A stretch of DNA of 64,000 nt, taken from Rhizobium sp. Root1212 (GTDB lineage Bacteria > Pseudomonadota > Alphaproteobacteria > Rhizobiales > Rhizobiaceae). Below the pieces are notes generated by a model. That model saw only the letters and a program-made list of their open reading frames with translations. It was not told where the DNA came from and did no database searches. This document shows, in pieces, positions 24,591 to 33,294 of the stretch (positions are counted from its first letter, which is position 1; every line of letters starts with the position of its first letter). The stretch spans positions 124,001 through 188,000 of the forward strand of contig NZ_LMDA01000001.1 of the NCBI RefSeq assembly GCF_001424985.1. The letters run 5' to 3'. The translations under genes were made by a program, and so were the position numbers.

Positions 24591-26474
24591 ATGATTACGC
24601 TCAACAACCTCTCCGCCCGTATTGCCGGCCGCCTGCTCATCGACCAGGCGACGGTTTCGCTTCCCGCCGGCACCAAGGCCGGCCTCGTCGGCAAGAACGG
24701 CGCCGGCAAATCGACGCTGTTCCGCATCATCACCGGCACGATGGAGAGCGAAACCGGCTCGGTTTCGATCCCGAAGAATGCGCGGATCGGACAGGTGGCG
24801 CAGGAAGCGCCGGGCACCGAGGAGCCGCTGATCGAGATCGTGCTGAAGGCGGACAAGGAGCGCGAGGCGCTGCTGCGGGAAGCCGAAAGCGCCACCGATC
24901 CGCACCGGATCGCCGAAATCCAGACGCGGCTTGCCGATATCCAGGCGCATTCGGCGGAAGCGCGGGCGGCGAGCATTCTCGATGGTCTCGGCTTCGACTA
25001 TGAGGCGCAGCGGCGGCCGGCCTCATCCTTTTCCGGCGGCTGGCGCATGCGCGTGGCGCTGGCGGCGGTGCTGTTTTCCGAGCCGGACCTGTTGCTGCTC
25101 GACGAGCCGACCAACTATCTCGACCTCGAAGGCACGCTGTGGCTGGAGGATTATATCCGCCGCTATCCGCACACGGTCATCATCATCAGCCACGATCGCG
25201 ATCTGCTCAACACGGCGGTCAATTCGATCATTCATCTCGACCAGAAGAAGCTGACCTTCTATCGCGGCTCCTATGACCAGTTCGAGCGCCAGCGGGCGGA
25301 AGCCATCGAGCTGCAGCACAAGGCCCGCGCAAAGAACGAGGCAGCGCGAAAGCATCTGCAATCGTTCATCGACCGCTTCAAGGCGAAGGCGACCAAGGCG
25401 CGGCAGGCGCAGAGCCGCGTCAAGGCGCTGGAGCGCATGGGCACGGTTGCTGCCGTGATCGAGGATCATGTGCATCCGATCACCTTCCCCGAGCCGGACA
25501 AGCAGCCGGCCTCGCCGATCATCGCCATTCAAGGCGGCGCGGTGGGCTATCAGCCGGGCAAGCCGATTCTGAAGGGCCTCAACCTTCGCATCGACAATGA
25601 CGACCGCATCGCCCTGCTGGGCTCGAACGGCAACGGCAAGTCGACCTTCGCCAAGTTCATCTCCGGCCGACTGGAGGCGCAGGCCGGCGACATCAAGCTG
25701 GCGCCGAGCCTGAAGATCGGCTTTTTCGCCCAGCATCAGCTCGATGACCTGAGGCCAAACGAGAGCGCCGTCGAGCATGTGCGGCCGCTGATGGCCGATG
25801 CGCCGGAGGCGAAGGTGCGCTCACGCGTCGCCCAGATGGGGCTTGCGACCGAGAAGATGGACACGCCGGCCAAGGATCTTTCCGGCGGCGAGAAGGCGCG
25901 GCTGCTCATGGGCCTTGCCGCCTTCGATGCGCCGAACATGCTGATCCTCGACGAGCCGACCAACCATCTCGACATCGACAGCCGCAATGCGCTGATCGAG
26001 GCGCTGAACGACTACGAAGGCGCCGTCATCCTGATTTCCCACGACCGCCACCTGATCGAGGCGACGGTGGACCGGCTGTGGCTGGTCAAGGACGGCACGG
26101 TGACGAATTACGACGGCGATCTGGAGGATTATCGCAGCATCGTCGTTGCCAGCGCCAGGCAGAAAAACGGCAAGGCGAAGGCTGCGGACGAATCGATGAA
26201 CAAGGCCGATCAGCGCAAGGCGGCGGCCGAAAAGCGGGCTGCCTTTGCACCGCTCAAGAAAAAGATCAATGAAATCGAATCCCTGACGGAAAAGCTTCAG
26301 AAACAGATTCGCGCCCTTGATGCGGAGCTTGAGAACCCGGAACTCTACGAAAAATCCCCGGACAAGGCGGCCGCGAAGATCAAGGAACGCGGCGCGCTTT
26401 CCGGCAAGCTCGCCAAGGCCGAGGACGAGTGGATGGCGCTTTCGACCGAGTATGAAGAGGCGATGGCGGACTGA
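24591..26474 (+). CDS. ABC-F family ATPase
   Basis: A 627-residue soluble protein with two ABC nucleotide-binding domains and no membrane part. NBD1 has Walker A GKNGAGKST (34-42), signature FSGGWRMR and LLLLDEPTNYLD. NBD2 has GSNGNGKST, LSGGEKARL and LILDEPTNHLD. Between them is the charged linker typical of ABC-F (the P-site tRNA interaction motif), and the C-terminus is a predicted coiled coil (about 540-627). Family members act on ribosomes as translation factors. It is closest in layout to the YheS/Uup groups. The ATG at 24591 is preferred over an upstream TTG. Confidence 0.92.
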   Translation: MITLNNLSARIAGRLLIDQATVSLPAGTKAGLVGKNGAGKSTLFRIITGTMESETGSVSIPKNARIGQVAQEAPGTEEPLIEIVLKADKEREALLREAESATDPHRIAEIQTRLADIQAHSAEARAASILDGLGFDYEAQRRPASSFSGGWRMRVALAAVLFSEPDLLLLDEPTNYLDLEGTLWLEDYIRRYPHTVIIISHDRDLLNTAVNSIIHLDQKKLTFYRGSYDQFERQRAEAIELQHKARAKNEAARKHLQSFIDRFKAKATKARQAQSRVKALERMGTVAAVIEDHVHPITFPEPDKQPASPIIAIQGGAVGYQPGKPILKGLNLRIDNDDRIALLGSNGNGKSTFAKFISGRLEAQAGDIKLAPSLKIGFFAQHQLDDLRPNESAVEHVRPLMADAPEAKVRSRVAQMGLATEKMDTPAKDLSGGEKARLLMGLAAFDAPNMLILDEPTNHLDIDSRNALIEALNDYEGAVILISHDRHLIEATVDRLWLVKDGTVTNYDGDLEDYRSIVVASARQKNGKAKAADESMNKADQRKAAAEKRAAFAPLKKKINEIESLTEKLQKQIRALDAELENPELYEKSPDKAAAKIKERGALSGKLAKAEDEWMALSTEYEEAMAD

Positions 26475-26568
26475 AACCCGCCGTTTCCGCCGCCTCATCA
26501 ACGCTTCGTTAAGATTTTAGCGGTCGCTTTAACATCGTCTTCAGCGACTCTTCCTAAACTTTTGCGCC

Positions 26569-26790
26569 ATGAGCAACGAGCGCACAGACAAAACCGATAT
26601 CTACCGGTTTCGCCGGGTGAAATGGGGCAATCCGCGCCACCAGATGAACAAGCTGCGCAACGCCATGCCGGCCATCGCCGAGGGCGACCGGGAGCCGGCG
26701 GGGCGGTGGTTCTGGGTCGCCGTCTTCCTCCTCTCAGCCTTCACCCTCTTCAATGTCTATTTGATCGCGACCGGCACGCAGATTTTCTGA
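26569..26790 (+). CDS. Small single-pass membrane protein
   Basis: A 73-residue protein: a basic cytoplasmic part with RFRRVKWGNPRHQMNKLRNAMP, then one hydrophobic helix (about 47-69, FWVAVFLLSAFTLFNVYLIAT). I recognise no named family. It has a plausible start and normal codon use, and it sits between the ABC-F gene and a convergent GNAT gene, abutting the latter's stop. Confidence 0.65.
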   Translation: MSNERTDKTDIYRFRRVKWGNPRHQMNKLRNAMPAIAEGDREPAGRWFWVAVFLLSAFTLFNVYLIATGTQIF

Positions 26791-27630
26791 TCATCCGAGT
26801 TCGAACGAGGTGACGCCGTAAATGTTCGCAAGCGGCAGCTCCGGCACCGGGCCGCGATACATGCGGGCCGTCTCGAACACAGGTTTCAGATTGTAGCGAT
26901 CGCACAGGGCTTTTGCCGCGGCGTTCGGCTCGGGGATGTCGAGGAACACGTCGCCGCCGCCGGCCATCGTCACCAGCTTGCGGAAGACCAGGTCGGCGTT
27001 GGTTTCGGTATCGGCAAAGAGCGGGCCTATCTTGTGGCCGTCGCGACAGGCGCGGATGGTGCCGTAACCCAGGATTTCGGCATTGCGGATCAGCACCGCG
27101 CTGTTGCGGGCCGGCAAGGGCCGCAGCCACTCCTTCAGGAAAGCCTCGCGCGGGGCGGCCGAGAAGCGGCGATCATAGTCGATGATCGCGGGGATGTGGA
27201 CCGGGGAGACCTCGACCAGTTCCGAGGACGGCGGCTCGCTGCAACTCACTTCGCCGCCGTAGCGGAGATTGGCATGGGCATAGGCGAAGCCGGACTTTCG
27301 ATAGTTTTCCTGCTGCGCGACGACACCGTCGAGGCCGATGGTCCTGGCCTCCGTTTCCGACAGTGCATGATTCCACAAAGCACGGCCGATGCCCTGACCG
27401 CGAAAATCCGGGTGCGTGATATAGAAGCCGAGGAATGCATAGGCTGGGCCGTAACGCACCAGCGAGATCGCGGCGACGATCTGTCCGTCTTCCTCCGCCA
27501 CGTGAAAACCTGCGGGATCGGCGGCGAAAAAGGGCGTGGCGTCGTCGAGGCCGGGGTTCCAGCCCTCGCGGGCAGCCCAGTCCAGCAAGGTTTCGAGATC
27601 GGCGCGACTGGCATTTCGGAAGATCGGCAT
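26791..27630 (-). CDS. GNAT-family N-acetyltransferase (two-domain)
   Basis: A 279-residue acyl-CoA acyltransferase. The N-terminal GNAT domain carries the acetyl-CoA loop RGQGIGRALW (about 79-88) after the beta strand FLGFYITHPDF. The C-terminal domain (about 150-279) resembles the Acetyltransf_18 half found after GNAT domains in related proteins. The acceptor is unknown. The start is ATG 27630 (MPIFRNASRADLETLLDWA). Confidence 0.85.
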   Translation of the reverse strand: MPIFRNASRADLETLLDWAAREGWNPGLDDATPFFAADPAGFHVAEEDGQIVAAISLVRYGPAYAFLGFYITHPDFRGQGIGRALWNHALSETEARTIGLDGVVAQQENYRKSGFAYAHANLRYGGEVSCSEPPSSELVEVSPVHIPAIIDYDRRFSAAPREAFLKEWLRPLPARNSAVLIRNAEILGYGTIRACRDGHKIGPLFADTETNADLVFRKLVTMAGGGDVFLDIPEPNAAAKALCDRYNLKPVFETARMYRGPVPELPLANIYGVTSFELG

Positions 27631-27775
27631 GAAGGCTCCTGCATGGGTTTCAAAGAGAGCAAATAGGCGCCATCTTGCCTTGTCCAAGATCGTCGCCGAT
27701 CATTGTGCCGCAGCTTGCCCCATTCATACTTTCTGATACAAGCGAAGAATAATCATACTAATCGAGCGAAACCCC

Positions 27776-28702
27776 ATGAGCCCCATCCATATCGCGATCG
27801 TCGGCGTCGGCAAGATCGTCCGCGACCAGCATCTCCCCGCCCTTGCCGCCAACTCGGACTACAAGCTGATCGCGGCTGCGAGCCGCCACGGCGTCGTCGA
27901 CGGCATCGACAACTTCAAATCGATCGAGGCGATGCTGGAGGCCGTGCCGGCCATCGAGGCCGTTTCTCTGTGCATGCCGCCGCAGTTCCGCTATGCGGCC
28001 GCGCACACGGCGCTACAGGCCGGCAAGCATGTATTTCTCGAAAAACCGCCGGGCGCGACGCTGAGCGAAGTCGCCGACCTGAAGGCGCTGGCCGATGCCA
28101 AGGGGCTTTCGCTGTTTGCCAGCTGGCATTCGCGCTATGCGCCGGCGGTGGAAGAGGCCAAGGCCTTCCTCGCCTCGACCAGGATCAACAGCGTCAAGGT
28201 CATCTGGAAGGAAGACGTGCGCCATTGGCATCCGAACCAAGACTGGATCTGGGCGGCCGGCGGCCTCGGCGTCTTCGATCCCGGCATCAATGCGCTGTCG
28301 ATCGTGACCCACATCCTGCCGAAGCAGTTGTTCATCACTGCGGCGACGCTGGAATTCCCGGAAAACCGCGACGCCCCGATCGCCGCCGACATCACCTTCA
28401 GCGATGCTGACGGCCTTGATGTCTCGGCTGAATTCGACTGGCGCCAGACCGGCCACCAGAGCTGGGACATCATCGCCGAAACGGAGGCCGGCCGCATGGT
28501 GCTGGCCGAGGGCGGCGCCAAGCTTTCGATCGATGGCGAACTGCGCAAGGATACGCCGGAGCGCGAATATCCGGCGCTTTACGAGCGCTTTGCCGAGATC
28601 GTGAAGGCGGGCAAATCCGACGTCGATCTGGCGCCGCTGTGCCATGTCGCCGACGCGTTCATGCTCGGCCGGCGCAAGTTCGTCGAAGCGTTCATCGATT
28701 GA
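27776..28702 (+). CDS. Gfo/Idh/MocA sugar dehydrogenase, L-arabinose/D-galactose 1-dehydrogenase type
   Basis: A 308-residue NAD(P)-dependent dehydrogenase closely resembling Azospirillum L-arabinose 1-dehydrogenase and bacterial D-galactose 1-dehydrogenases, which oxidise the anomeric carbon to a lactone. The N-terminal Rossmann motif is GVGKIVRDQHLPA. The active-site residues expected in that enzyme are present: K90 in LEKPPG, H118 in WHSR, D168 and N172 in FDPGIN. The long shared phrase WIWAAGGLGVFDPGINALSIVT supports the match. No lactonase, dehydratase or transporter is adjacent, so its pathway partners lie elsewhere. A strong terminator follows. Confidence 0.88.
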   Translation: MSPIHIAIVGVGKIVRDQHLPALAANSDYKLIAAASRHGVVDGIDNFKSIEAMLEAVPAIEAVSLCMPPQFRYAAAHTALQAGKHVFLEKPPGATLSEVADLKALADAKGLSLFASWHSRYAPAVEEAKAFLASTRINSVKVIWKEDVRHWHPNQDWIWAAGGLGVFDPGINALSIVTHILPKQLFITAATLEFPENRDAPIAADITFSDADGLDVSAEFDWRQTGHQSWDIIAETEAGRMVLAEGGAKLSIDGELRKDTPEREYPALYERFAEIVKAGKSDVDLAPLCHVADAFMLGRRKFVEAFID

Positions 28703-28711
28703 ACCGTCTCG

Positions 28712-28739
28712 ACGGGCCGCGCGACATGCGGCCCGTTTT
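28712..28739 (+). terminator. Rho-independent terminator
   Basis: ACGGGCCGC (28712-28720) pairs with GCGGCCCGT (28728-28736), followed by TTTC, 10 bases after the sugar dehydrogenase stop. Confidence 0.8.
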
Positions 28740-28838
28740 CCCGCGATCGACGGCTCCCAAGCCCCGTAAGTTACAGTTGCAACCTTCCCACGATTTCGTC
28801 TCTCCCATAGGATGAAGCTGCTCAAAGGAGGTCGCAGT

Positions 28839-30257
28839 ATGTTTTCAAGACGATATTTCCTCGGTTGCTCGGCGCTGGGTGCTCTCGCATCGCTGCCTTT
28901 TCTCAAAGCGAATCCGGCCCTCGCCGCCGATATCGACCCCGCCGAGGCGCGGGCGATCGCCAAGGAAGCCGTCATCTACGGCTTTCCGCTCGTCGATACC
29001 TACCGGGTGCAGTATTCCTATTTCATCGACAAGGGCGGGCCGGAATACAAGGCAGGCTGGAACACGCTCGTCAACAATGCCCGCGTCTATACGCCGGATG
29101 ACAAGGCGATCCAGACGCCCAATTCGGATACGCCCTACTCGTATGTCGGCGCCGATCTCAGGGCCGAGCCTCTGGTGTTCACCGTTCCGAAGGTAGAGGA
29201 CGGCCGTTACTACTCACTTCAGTTCATCGACATGTACACCTTCAACTTCGCCTATGTCGGAAGCCGGGCGACCGGCAACGGCGAAGGCCGCTATCTGCTC
29301 GCCGGGCCGAACTGGAAGGGCGAAAAGCCGGAGGGCGTCACCGAGGTCATTTCTTGCGAGACCGAATTTGCCTTCGTTCTGTATCGCACCCAGCTTTTCG
29401 GTCCCGATGACATCGAGAAGGTGAAGGCCGTCCAGGCCGGCTACAAGGTCGAGCCACTGTCGTCCTTCCTCGGAACGGCGGCGCCCGCGCCGGCACCGGC
29501 CGTCGATTTCTTCAAGCCGCTGACGGCAGAGGAGGAAAAGACCTCGCCGCGTTTCTTCGAGCAGTTGAGCTTCATCCTGCAATTCTGCCCGACGCATCCT
29601 TCGGAAACCGAACTGAGGGAACGGTTCGCCAAACTCGGCATCGACGGCGGCAAAGGCTTCGATGCGGCCTCGCTGTCGCCGGAATTGAAGCAGGCGGTGA
29701 CCGAGGGCATGGCGGATGCCTGGGCTGCCTTCCAGCAGCACAAGAAGGATTTCGTCGATACCGGCAAGGCTTCGAGCGCCGATTCCTTCGGTACGCGCGC
29801 ATTCCTGAAGAACGACTATCTTACCCGCATGTCCGGCGCGGTCCTCGGCATCTACGGCAACTCGAAGGACGAGGCGCTCTACCCGGCCTATTTCGTGGAT
29901 GGTCAAGGAAAGCCGCTCACCGGCGCAAGCCCCTATGAACTCCGCTTTGCACCCGGTGAACTGCCGCCGGTGAATGCCTTCTGGTCGCTGACGCTCTATG
30001 AATTGCCGTCGAGCCTGCTCTCGGCCAATGCGCTCAACCGTTATCTCATCAATTCCCCCATGCTGCCGAACCTGAGCAAGGACAGCGATGGCGGCATGAC
30101 GCTGTATATTCAGCACGATACGCCGGGGCGAGACAAGGAACGCAACTGGCTGCCTGCGCCAGCCGGCCCGTTCTTCATGGTCATGCGGCTCTACTGGCCG
30201 AAAGCCGAAGCGCTCGACGGGCGTTGGAAAGCCCCTGCCCTCACCCATTCCAGCTAA
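28839..30257 (+). CDS. Tat-exported DUF1254/DUF1214 protein
   Basis: A 472-residue protein with a twin-arginine-like signal (FSRRYFLGCSALGALASLPF, cleavage near ALA-AD at about 30). The DUF1254 domain follows (AIAKEAVIYGFPLVDTYR..., QTPNSDTPYSYVGADLRAEPLVFTVP), and a C-terminal DUF1214 domain contains LPPVNAFWSLTLYE and LYIQHDTPG. Its biochemical role is not established. AGGAGG lies about 8 bases before the ATG at 28839, a strong RBS. A truncated relative follows at 30272, suggesting a once-tandem pair. Confidence 0.88.
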   Translation: MFSRRYFLGCSALGALASLPFLKANPALAADIDPAEARAIAKEAVIYGFPLVDTYRVQYSYFIDKGGPEYKAGWNTLVNNARVYTPDDKAIQTPNSDTPYSYVGADLRAEPLVFTVPKVEDGRYYSLQFIDMYTFNFAYVGSRATGNGEGRYLLAGPNWKGEKPEGVTEVISCETEFAFVLYRTQLFGPDDIEKVKAVQAGYKVEPLSSFLGTAAPAPAPAVDFFKPLTAEEEKTSPRFFEQLSFILQFCPTHPSETELRERFAKLGIDGGKGFDAASLSPELKQAVTEGMADAWAAFQQHKKDFVDTGKASSADSFGTRAFLKNDYLTRMSGAVLGIYGNSKDEALYPAYFVDGQGKPLTGASPYELRFAPGELPPVNAFWSLTLYELPSSLLSANALNRYLINSPMLPNLSKDSDGGMTLYIQHDTPGRDKERNWLPAPAGPFFMVMRLYWPKAEALDGRWKAPALTHSS

Positions 30258-30271
30258 AGGAAATTGCCGCC

Positions 30272-30430
30272 ATGATGAGGAAGAGCGCAAAGATGTTCGG
30301 CATTTTGTCGATTGCCGCTGCGGCGGCTTGCCCGGCCTTTGCCGCGGAAAAAATCACCGTGGACAATTTCATCCGCGCCGAAAGCGATCTTTATTTCAGC
30401 AATGTCGTGAAGGATGGCGGCTTCGGCAGC
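30272..30430 (+). pseudogene. Truncated DUF1254-family gene (5' fragment)
   Basis: From the ATG at 30272 the frame encodes a signal peptide (ending PAFA-AE, about residue 25) and KITVDNFIRAESDLYFSNVVKDGGFG, the usual beginning of a second type of DUF1254 protein. After GGFG (about 30428) the similarity stops and the frame continues as unrelated sequence to a stop at 30646. The remaining roughly 90 percent of the gene is missing. The break lies within 50 bases of the 3' end of the immunity-like gene on the opposite strand, so an insertion/deletion probably replaced the rest. Confidence 0.65.
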
Positions 30431-30479
30431 AGAGCGACGGTGTTTGCCGGCTTCATGAGGGTATGCGCGAGCTTCATCC

Positions 30480-30923
30480 TCAGGCATCACCCGGTTTTCC
30501 GGGAACAAATGTCAGGGATACCGAGCCCGCGCGAAGAATGCCGTTCAATCCATAGATCGGAATCAACTCTATCTCGATATCGCTCTCTTTTCGATTTCGG
30601 GGGTAGTGGGAACGGCGGTCTTCACGTTCGAGCAGAGGGCGGATGATCACATCGCCAATGACATTCTGCGGACTGAAGTTTTCAAGCTCCAAGTCGATGA
30701 TATCGTTAATGGAGAGCGTGACGACCGCGTGCTTGACCGGATCGACATCATCAACGCCCCAGATGTGAACCGAAATCGTGCTGGTCGAAAGGCGATTGAG
30801 AACCACCTGGGTAATTTCGCCATCGTGAAACATCGGACTATGTCCGAAGTAGGCGATCAGCGCATCGCCTCCGGGAATGGCCCGCCAATCGTCTTCATCC
30901 ATGCGTTTCATCGTGGTGAACAT
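30480..30923 (-). CDS. Imm50-like immunity protein, orphan
   Basis: A 147-residue protein resembling the Imm50 family of polymorphic-toxin immunity proteins: YFGHSPMFHDGEITQVVLNR near 25-44, the central pattern LELENFSPQNVIGDVII, and a late YGLNGILRAGSVSL. The base composition is visibly more A/T-rich than its neighbours. No toxin gene is next to it. It starts 7 bases after the holC stop. The ATG at 30923 has only a very close GAGG, and ATGs at 30911 or 30902 are possible starts. The family assignment is from memory of the motif pattern and needs a profile search. Confidence 0.5.
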   Translation of the reverse strand: MFTTMKRMDEDDWRAIPGGDALIAYFGHSPMFHDGEITQVVLNRLSTSTISVHIWGVDDVDPVKHAVVTLSINDIIDLELENFSPQNVIGDVIIRPLLEREDRRSHYPRNRKESDIEIELIPIYGLNGILRAGSVSLTFVPGKPGDA

Positions 30924-30930
30924 CCCTCGA

Positions 30931-31380
30931 CTACGCCTTCTTCACCCAACGGCCATCGTCATTCTGCTGCCAATAGGTGAGCGTATGGCCCTCGCCCTTC
31001 AGGCGCTTCCAGTTGGCGCGGGCATTGTCGAGCTGGGCGGTGTCGTAGCCGTCGAACATGAAGACGACGCGCTCGTAAGACGAGACCTCCGGCGGCTCGG
31101 CGCCGTCGACCATGAAGCGGACGGTGGCGCCGTTGAGATTTTCGCCGTCGGCCGTGATCAGCACCGGCTGTTCCTCGGCAAAGGCCATGTCCGGCGTACC
31201 GTGCGGCAGGAAACTGTCGTCACGGTACAGCCAGAGATGCTGGTCGAGCTTGTCGCGGCGCTCCTCGTCCACCGTCTGCACGACGACACGCCAGCCGCGC
31301 TCGACGCTGCGGTCGAGGAGGCCGGGAAGCGCGTCTTCGAGCTTCGATTCAGTCAGGTGGTAGAAGAGGATTTCCGTCAC
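30931..31380 (-). CDS. holC: DNA polymerase III subunit chi
   Basis: A 149-residue clamp-loader accessory subunit that links SSB to the tau/psi part of the polymerase III holoenzyme. Recognisable parts are MTEILFYHLTESKLEDALPGLLDRSVERGWRVVVQ, LDQHLWLYRDDSFLPHG and the C-terminal YERVVFMFDG. It lies just downstream of pepA (7 bases), the order seen widely in Proteobacteria, so the two are co-transcribed. Confidence 0.94.
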   Translation of the reverse strand: MTEILFYHLTESKLEDALPGLLDRSVERGWRVVVQTVDEERRDKLDQHLWLYRDDSFLPHGTPDMAFAEEQPVLITADGENLNGATVRFMVDGAEPPEVSSYERVVFMFDGYDTAQLDNARANWKRLKGEGHTLTYWQQNDDGRWVKKA

Positions 31381-31387
31381 AGATGGC

Positions 31388-32878
31388 TCAGGCCTCGTAA
31401 TTGGCGCGAACGAGTTCGTCGAGCAGGCGCACGCCGAAACCGGAGGCCCAGGAGCGGTTGATCTCGTCGGTCGGCGAGCCCATGGCCGTGCCGGCGATAT
31501 CGAGATGCGCCCAGGGCGTATCCTTGACGAAGCGCTTCAGGAACTGCGCAGCGGTGATCGAGCCGCCGTAACGGCCGCCGGTATTCTTCATGTCGGCGAA
31601 CTTGCTGTCGATCATCTTGTCGTATTCCTTGCCGAGCGGCAGGCGCCAGAGGCGTTCCTGCGTCGTCAGGCCGGCAGAGAGAAGCTGCTCGGAGAGCGCG
31701 TCGTCATTGGAAAACAGGCCGGCGTGATGGCTGCCGAGCGCCACCATGACAGCGCCGGTAAGCGTCGCCAGGTTGATCATGAACTTCGGCTTGAAGCGCT
31801 CGTTGCAATACCAGAGGGCATCGGCGAGCACGAGACGCCCCTCGGCATCGGTGTTGATGATCTCGATCGTCTGACCGGACATGGAGGTGACGATATCGCC
31901 CGGACGCTGGGCGTTGCCATCCGGCATGTTTTCAACGAGGCCGATGATGCCGATGGCGTTGACCTTGGCCTTGCGGGCGGCGAGCACATGCAGGAGGCCG
32001 GTGACGGCAGCAGCGCCGCCCATGTCGCCCTTCATCTCTTCCATGCCGGCGCCCGGCTTGATCGAGATGCCGCCCGAATCGAAGACGACGCCCTTGCCGA
32101 TGAAGGCGATCGGCTGTTCCTTGGCCTTGCCGCCGTTCCATTTCATGATCGCCAGACGCGGCGGGCGGACGGAGCCCTGGGCGACGCCGAGCAGCGCGCC
32201 CATGCCGAGCTTCGTCATTTCCTTCTCGGTGAGGATTTCGACTTCGACGCCGAGTTCCTCCAGCGCCTTGGCCTTGTCGGCGAATTCGATCGGGCCGAGG
32301 GCGTTCGGCGGCAGGTTGACGAGATCGCGGGCGAGGAAGACGCCGCCGGCGACGGCATCGGTGACGGCGGCGAGTTTCTTGGCTTCACCCGCAACGGCCG
32401 TGACGATGGTGACCTTGACCGGCTTTTTCGGGGCCTTGTCCTCGTCTTCGTCCTTCTTGGTCTTGTAGGTGTCGAAGCTGTAGGCGTTCATCTCCATGCC
32501 GAGGGCGAAATCGGCGGCGGCCTTGGCGGTGATCTCTACGCCGGGCGCATCGAGGAAGATGGTGACGGCATCGGCCTTGCGGACCTTGGCCGCAGCGGTA
32601 CCGCCGGCCCGCAGCCAATCATGGACGGTGAGCGCCTCGGGCTTGCCGAGGCCGAGCACGATGATGCGCTCGGCAGCCGAACCATGGGGGGCGAGAATAT
32701 CGAGGGTGGCGAGCGCCTTGCCGGTGAACTTGCCGATGCGCATGGCGTTTTCGAGGATGCCTGCCGGATCGGCTTCGGCAGCGCCGGCAACGGCGCCATC
32801 GGCCGCCCGCGCCAGGATGGCGACACCGCCGGTGACGGGTGCCGACTTCGAAAAACCGATCTGGAACGTGAAGGACAT
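31388..32878 (-). CDS. pepA: Leucyl aminopeptidase
   Basis: A 496-residue M17 family two-metal aminopeptidase that removes N-terminal residues in the cytoplasm. The metal/catalytic core is [15 protein letters not shown] (261-275) and the signature NTDAEGRL (342-349). The N-terminal regulatory domain has normal length, with a Lys/Asp-rich insertion [15 protein letters not shown] near 139-153. It leads the pepA-holC pair. Confidence 0.96.
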   Translation of the reverse strand: MSFTFQIGFSKSAPVTGGVAILARAADGAVAGAAEADPAGILENAMRIGKFTGKALATLDILAPHGSAAERIIVLGLGKPEALTVHDWLRAGGTAAAKVRKADAVTIFLDAPGVEITAKAAADFALGMEMNAYSFDTYKTKKDEDEDKAPKKPVKVTIVTAVAGEAKKLAAVTDAVAGGVFLARDLVNLPPNALGPIEFADKAKALEELGVEVEILTEKEMTKLGMGALLGVAQGSVRPPRLAIMKWNGGKAKEQPIAFIGKGVVFDSGGISIKPGAGMEEMKGDMGGAAAVTGLLHVLAARKAKVNAIGIIGLVENMPDGNAQRPGDIVTSMSGQTIEIINTDAEGRLVLADALWYCNERFKPKFMINLATLTGAVMVALGSHHAGLFSNDDALSEQLLSAGLTTQERLWRLPLGKEYDKMIDSKFADMKNTGGRYGGSITAAQFLKRFVKDTPWAHLDIAGTAMGSPTDEINRSWASGFGVRLLDELVRANYEA

Positions 32879-33294
32879 GGGAAACTCCGGAATGACAGCG
32901 GTGCCGCCCTGCGCCGGGCGGCCTTCGGGGACCTTTGTAGTGCCTCGGGGCCAGCTTGCAAGTCGCAGTTTCTGAAGGCAGGCCCGGCCCGATCTGTTAC
33001 CGTCCTGTTACACTGGCCAACATTCCAGAATGCCGGGCGGGACTTCGGTCGTTTCGTAACGGCAGAGACTCTTGGCAACGCAGCCGGACGTGTTTACATC
33101 AGGTTAACCATTATCGTTGGCACTAATTTATCCCTGTCCGTTTACAGCTTGGTTGCCGTGGAAAATTTGCAGAACCTTTTGTACAGCGTGACAGCAAGCA
33201 CCCCGGCCAGCGGCACCGCGGGCACGCCAGAGGCGCGTCCATGCGCGCCGGCTGCACGAACCCAATGGCCGAATGGCGCCGGCGAAGGCCTGAG
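32879..33294. other. Divergent promoter region, pepA / lptF
   Basis: A 416-base gap between the leftward pepA and rightward lptF. It includes an A/T-richer core at about 33085-33185 (GGTTAACCATTATCG, AATTTATCCC), which probably holds the lptF promoter, while the pepA promoter should lie nearer 32980-33030. Frames open across the last part (33241 on) add no recognisable protein to lptF. I see no RNA gene or repeat. Confidence 0.55.

Noticed and set aside
30224-30646. A 124-residue intact exported protein starting at 30272
   Set aside because: The first 53 residues match the start of a DUF1254 protein of much greater length; the remainder has no family-like sequence and overlaps antisense to the immunity-like gene, so a truncated gene is the better reading.
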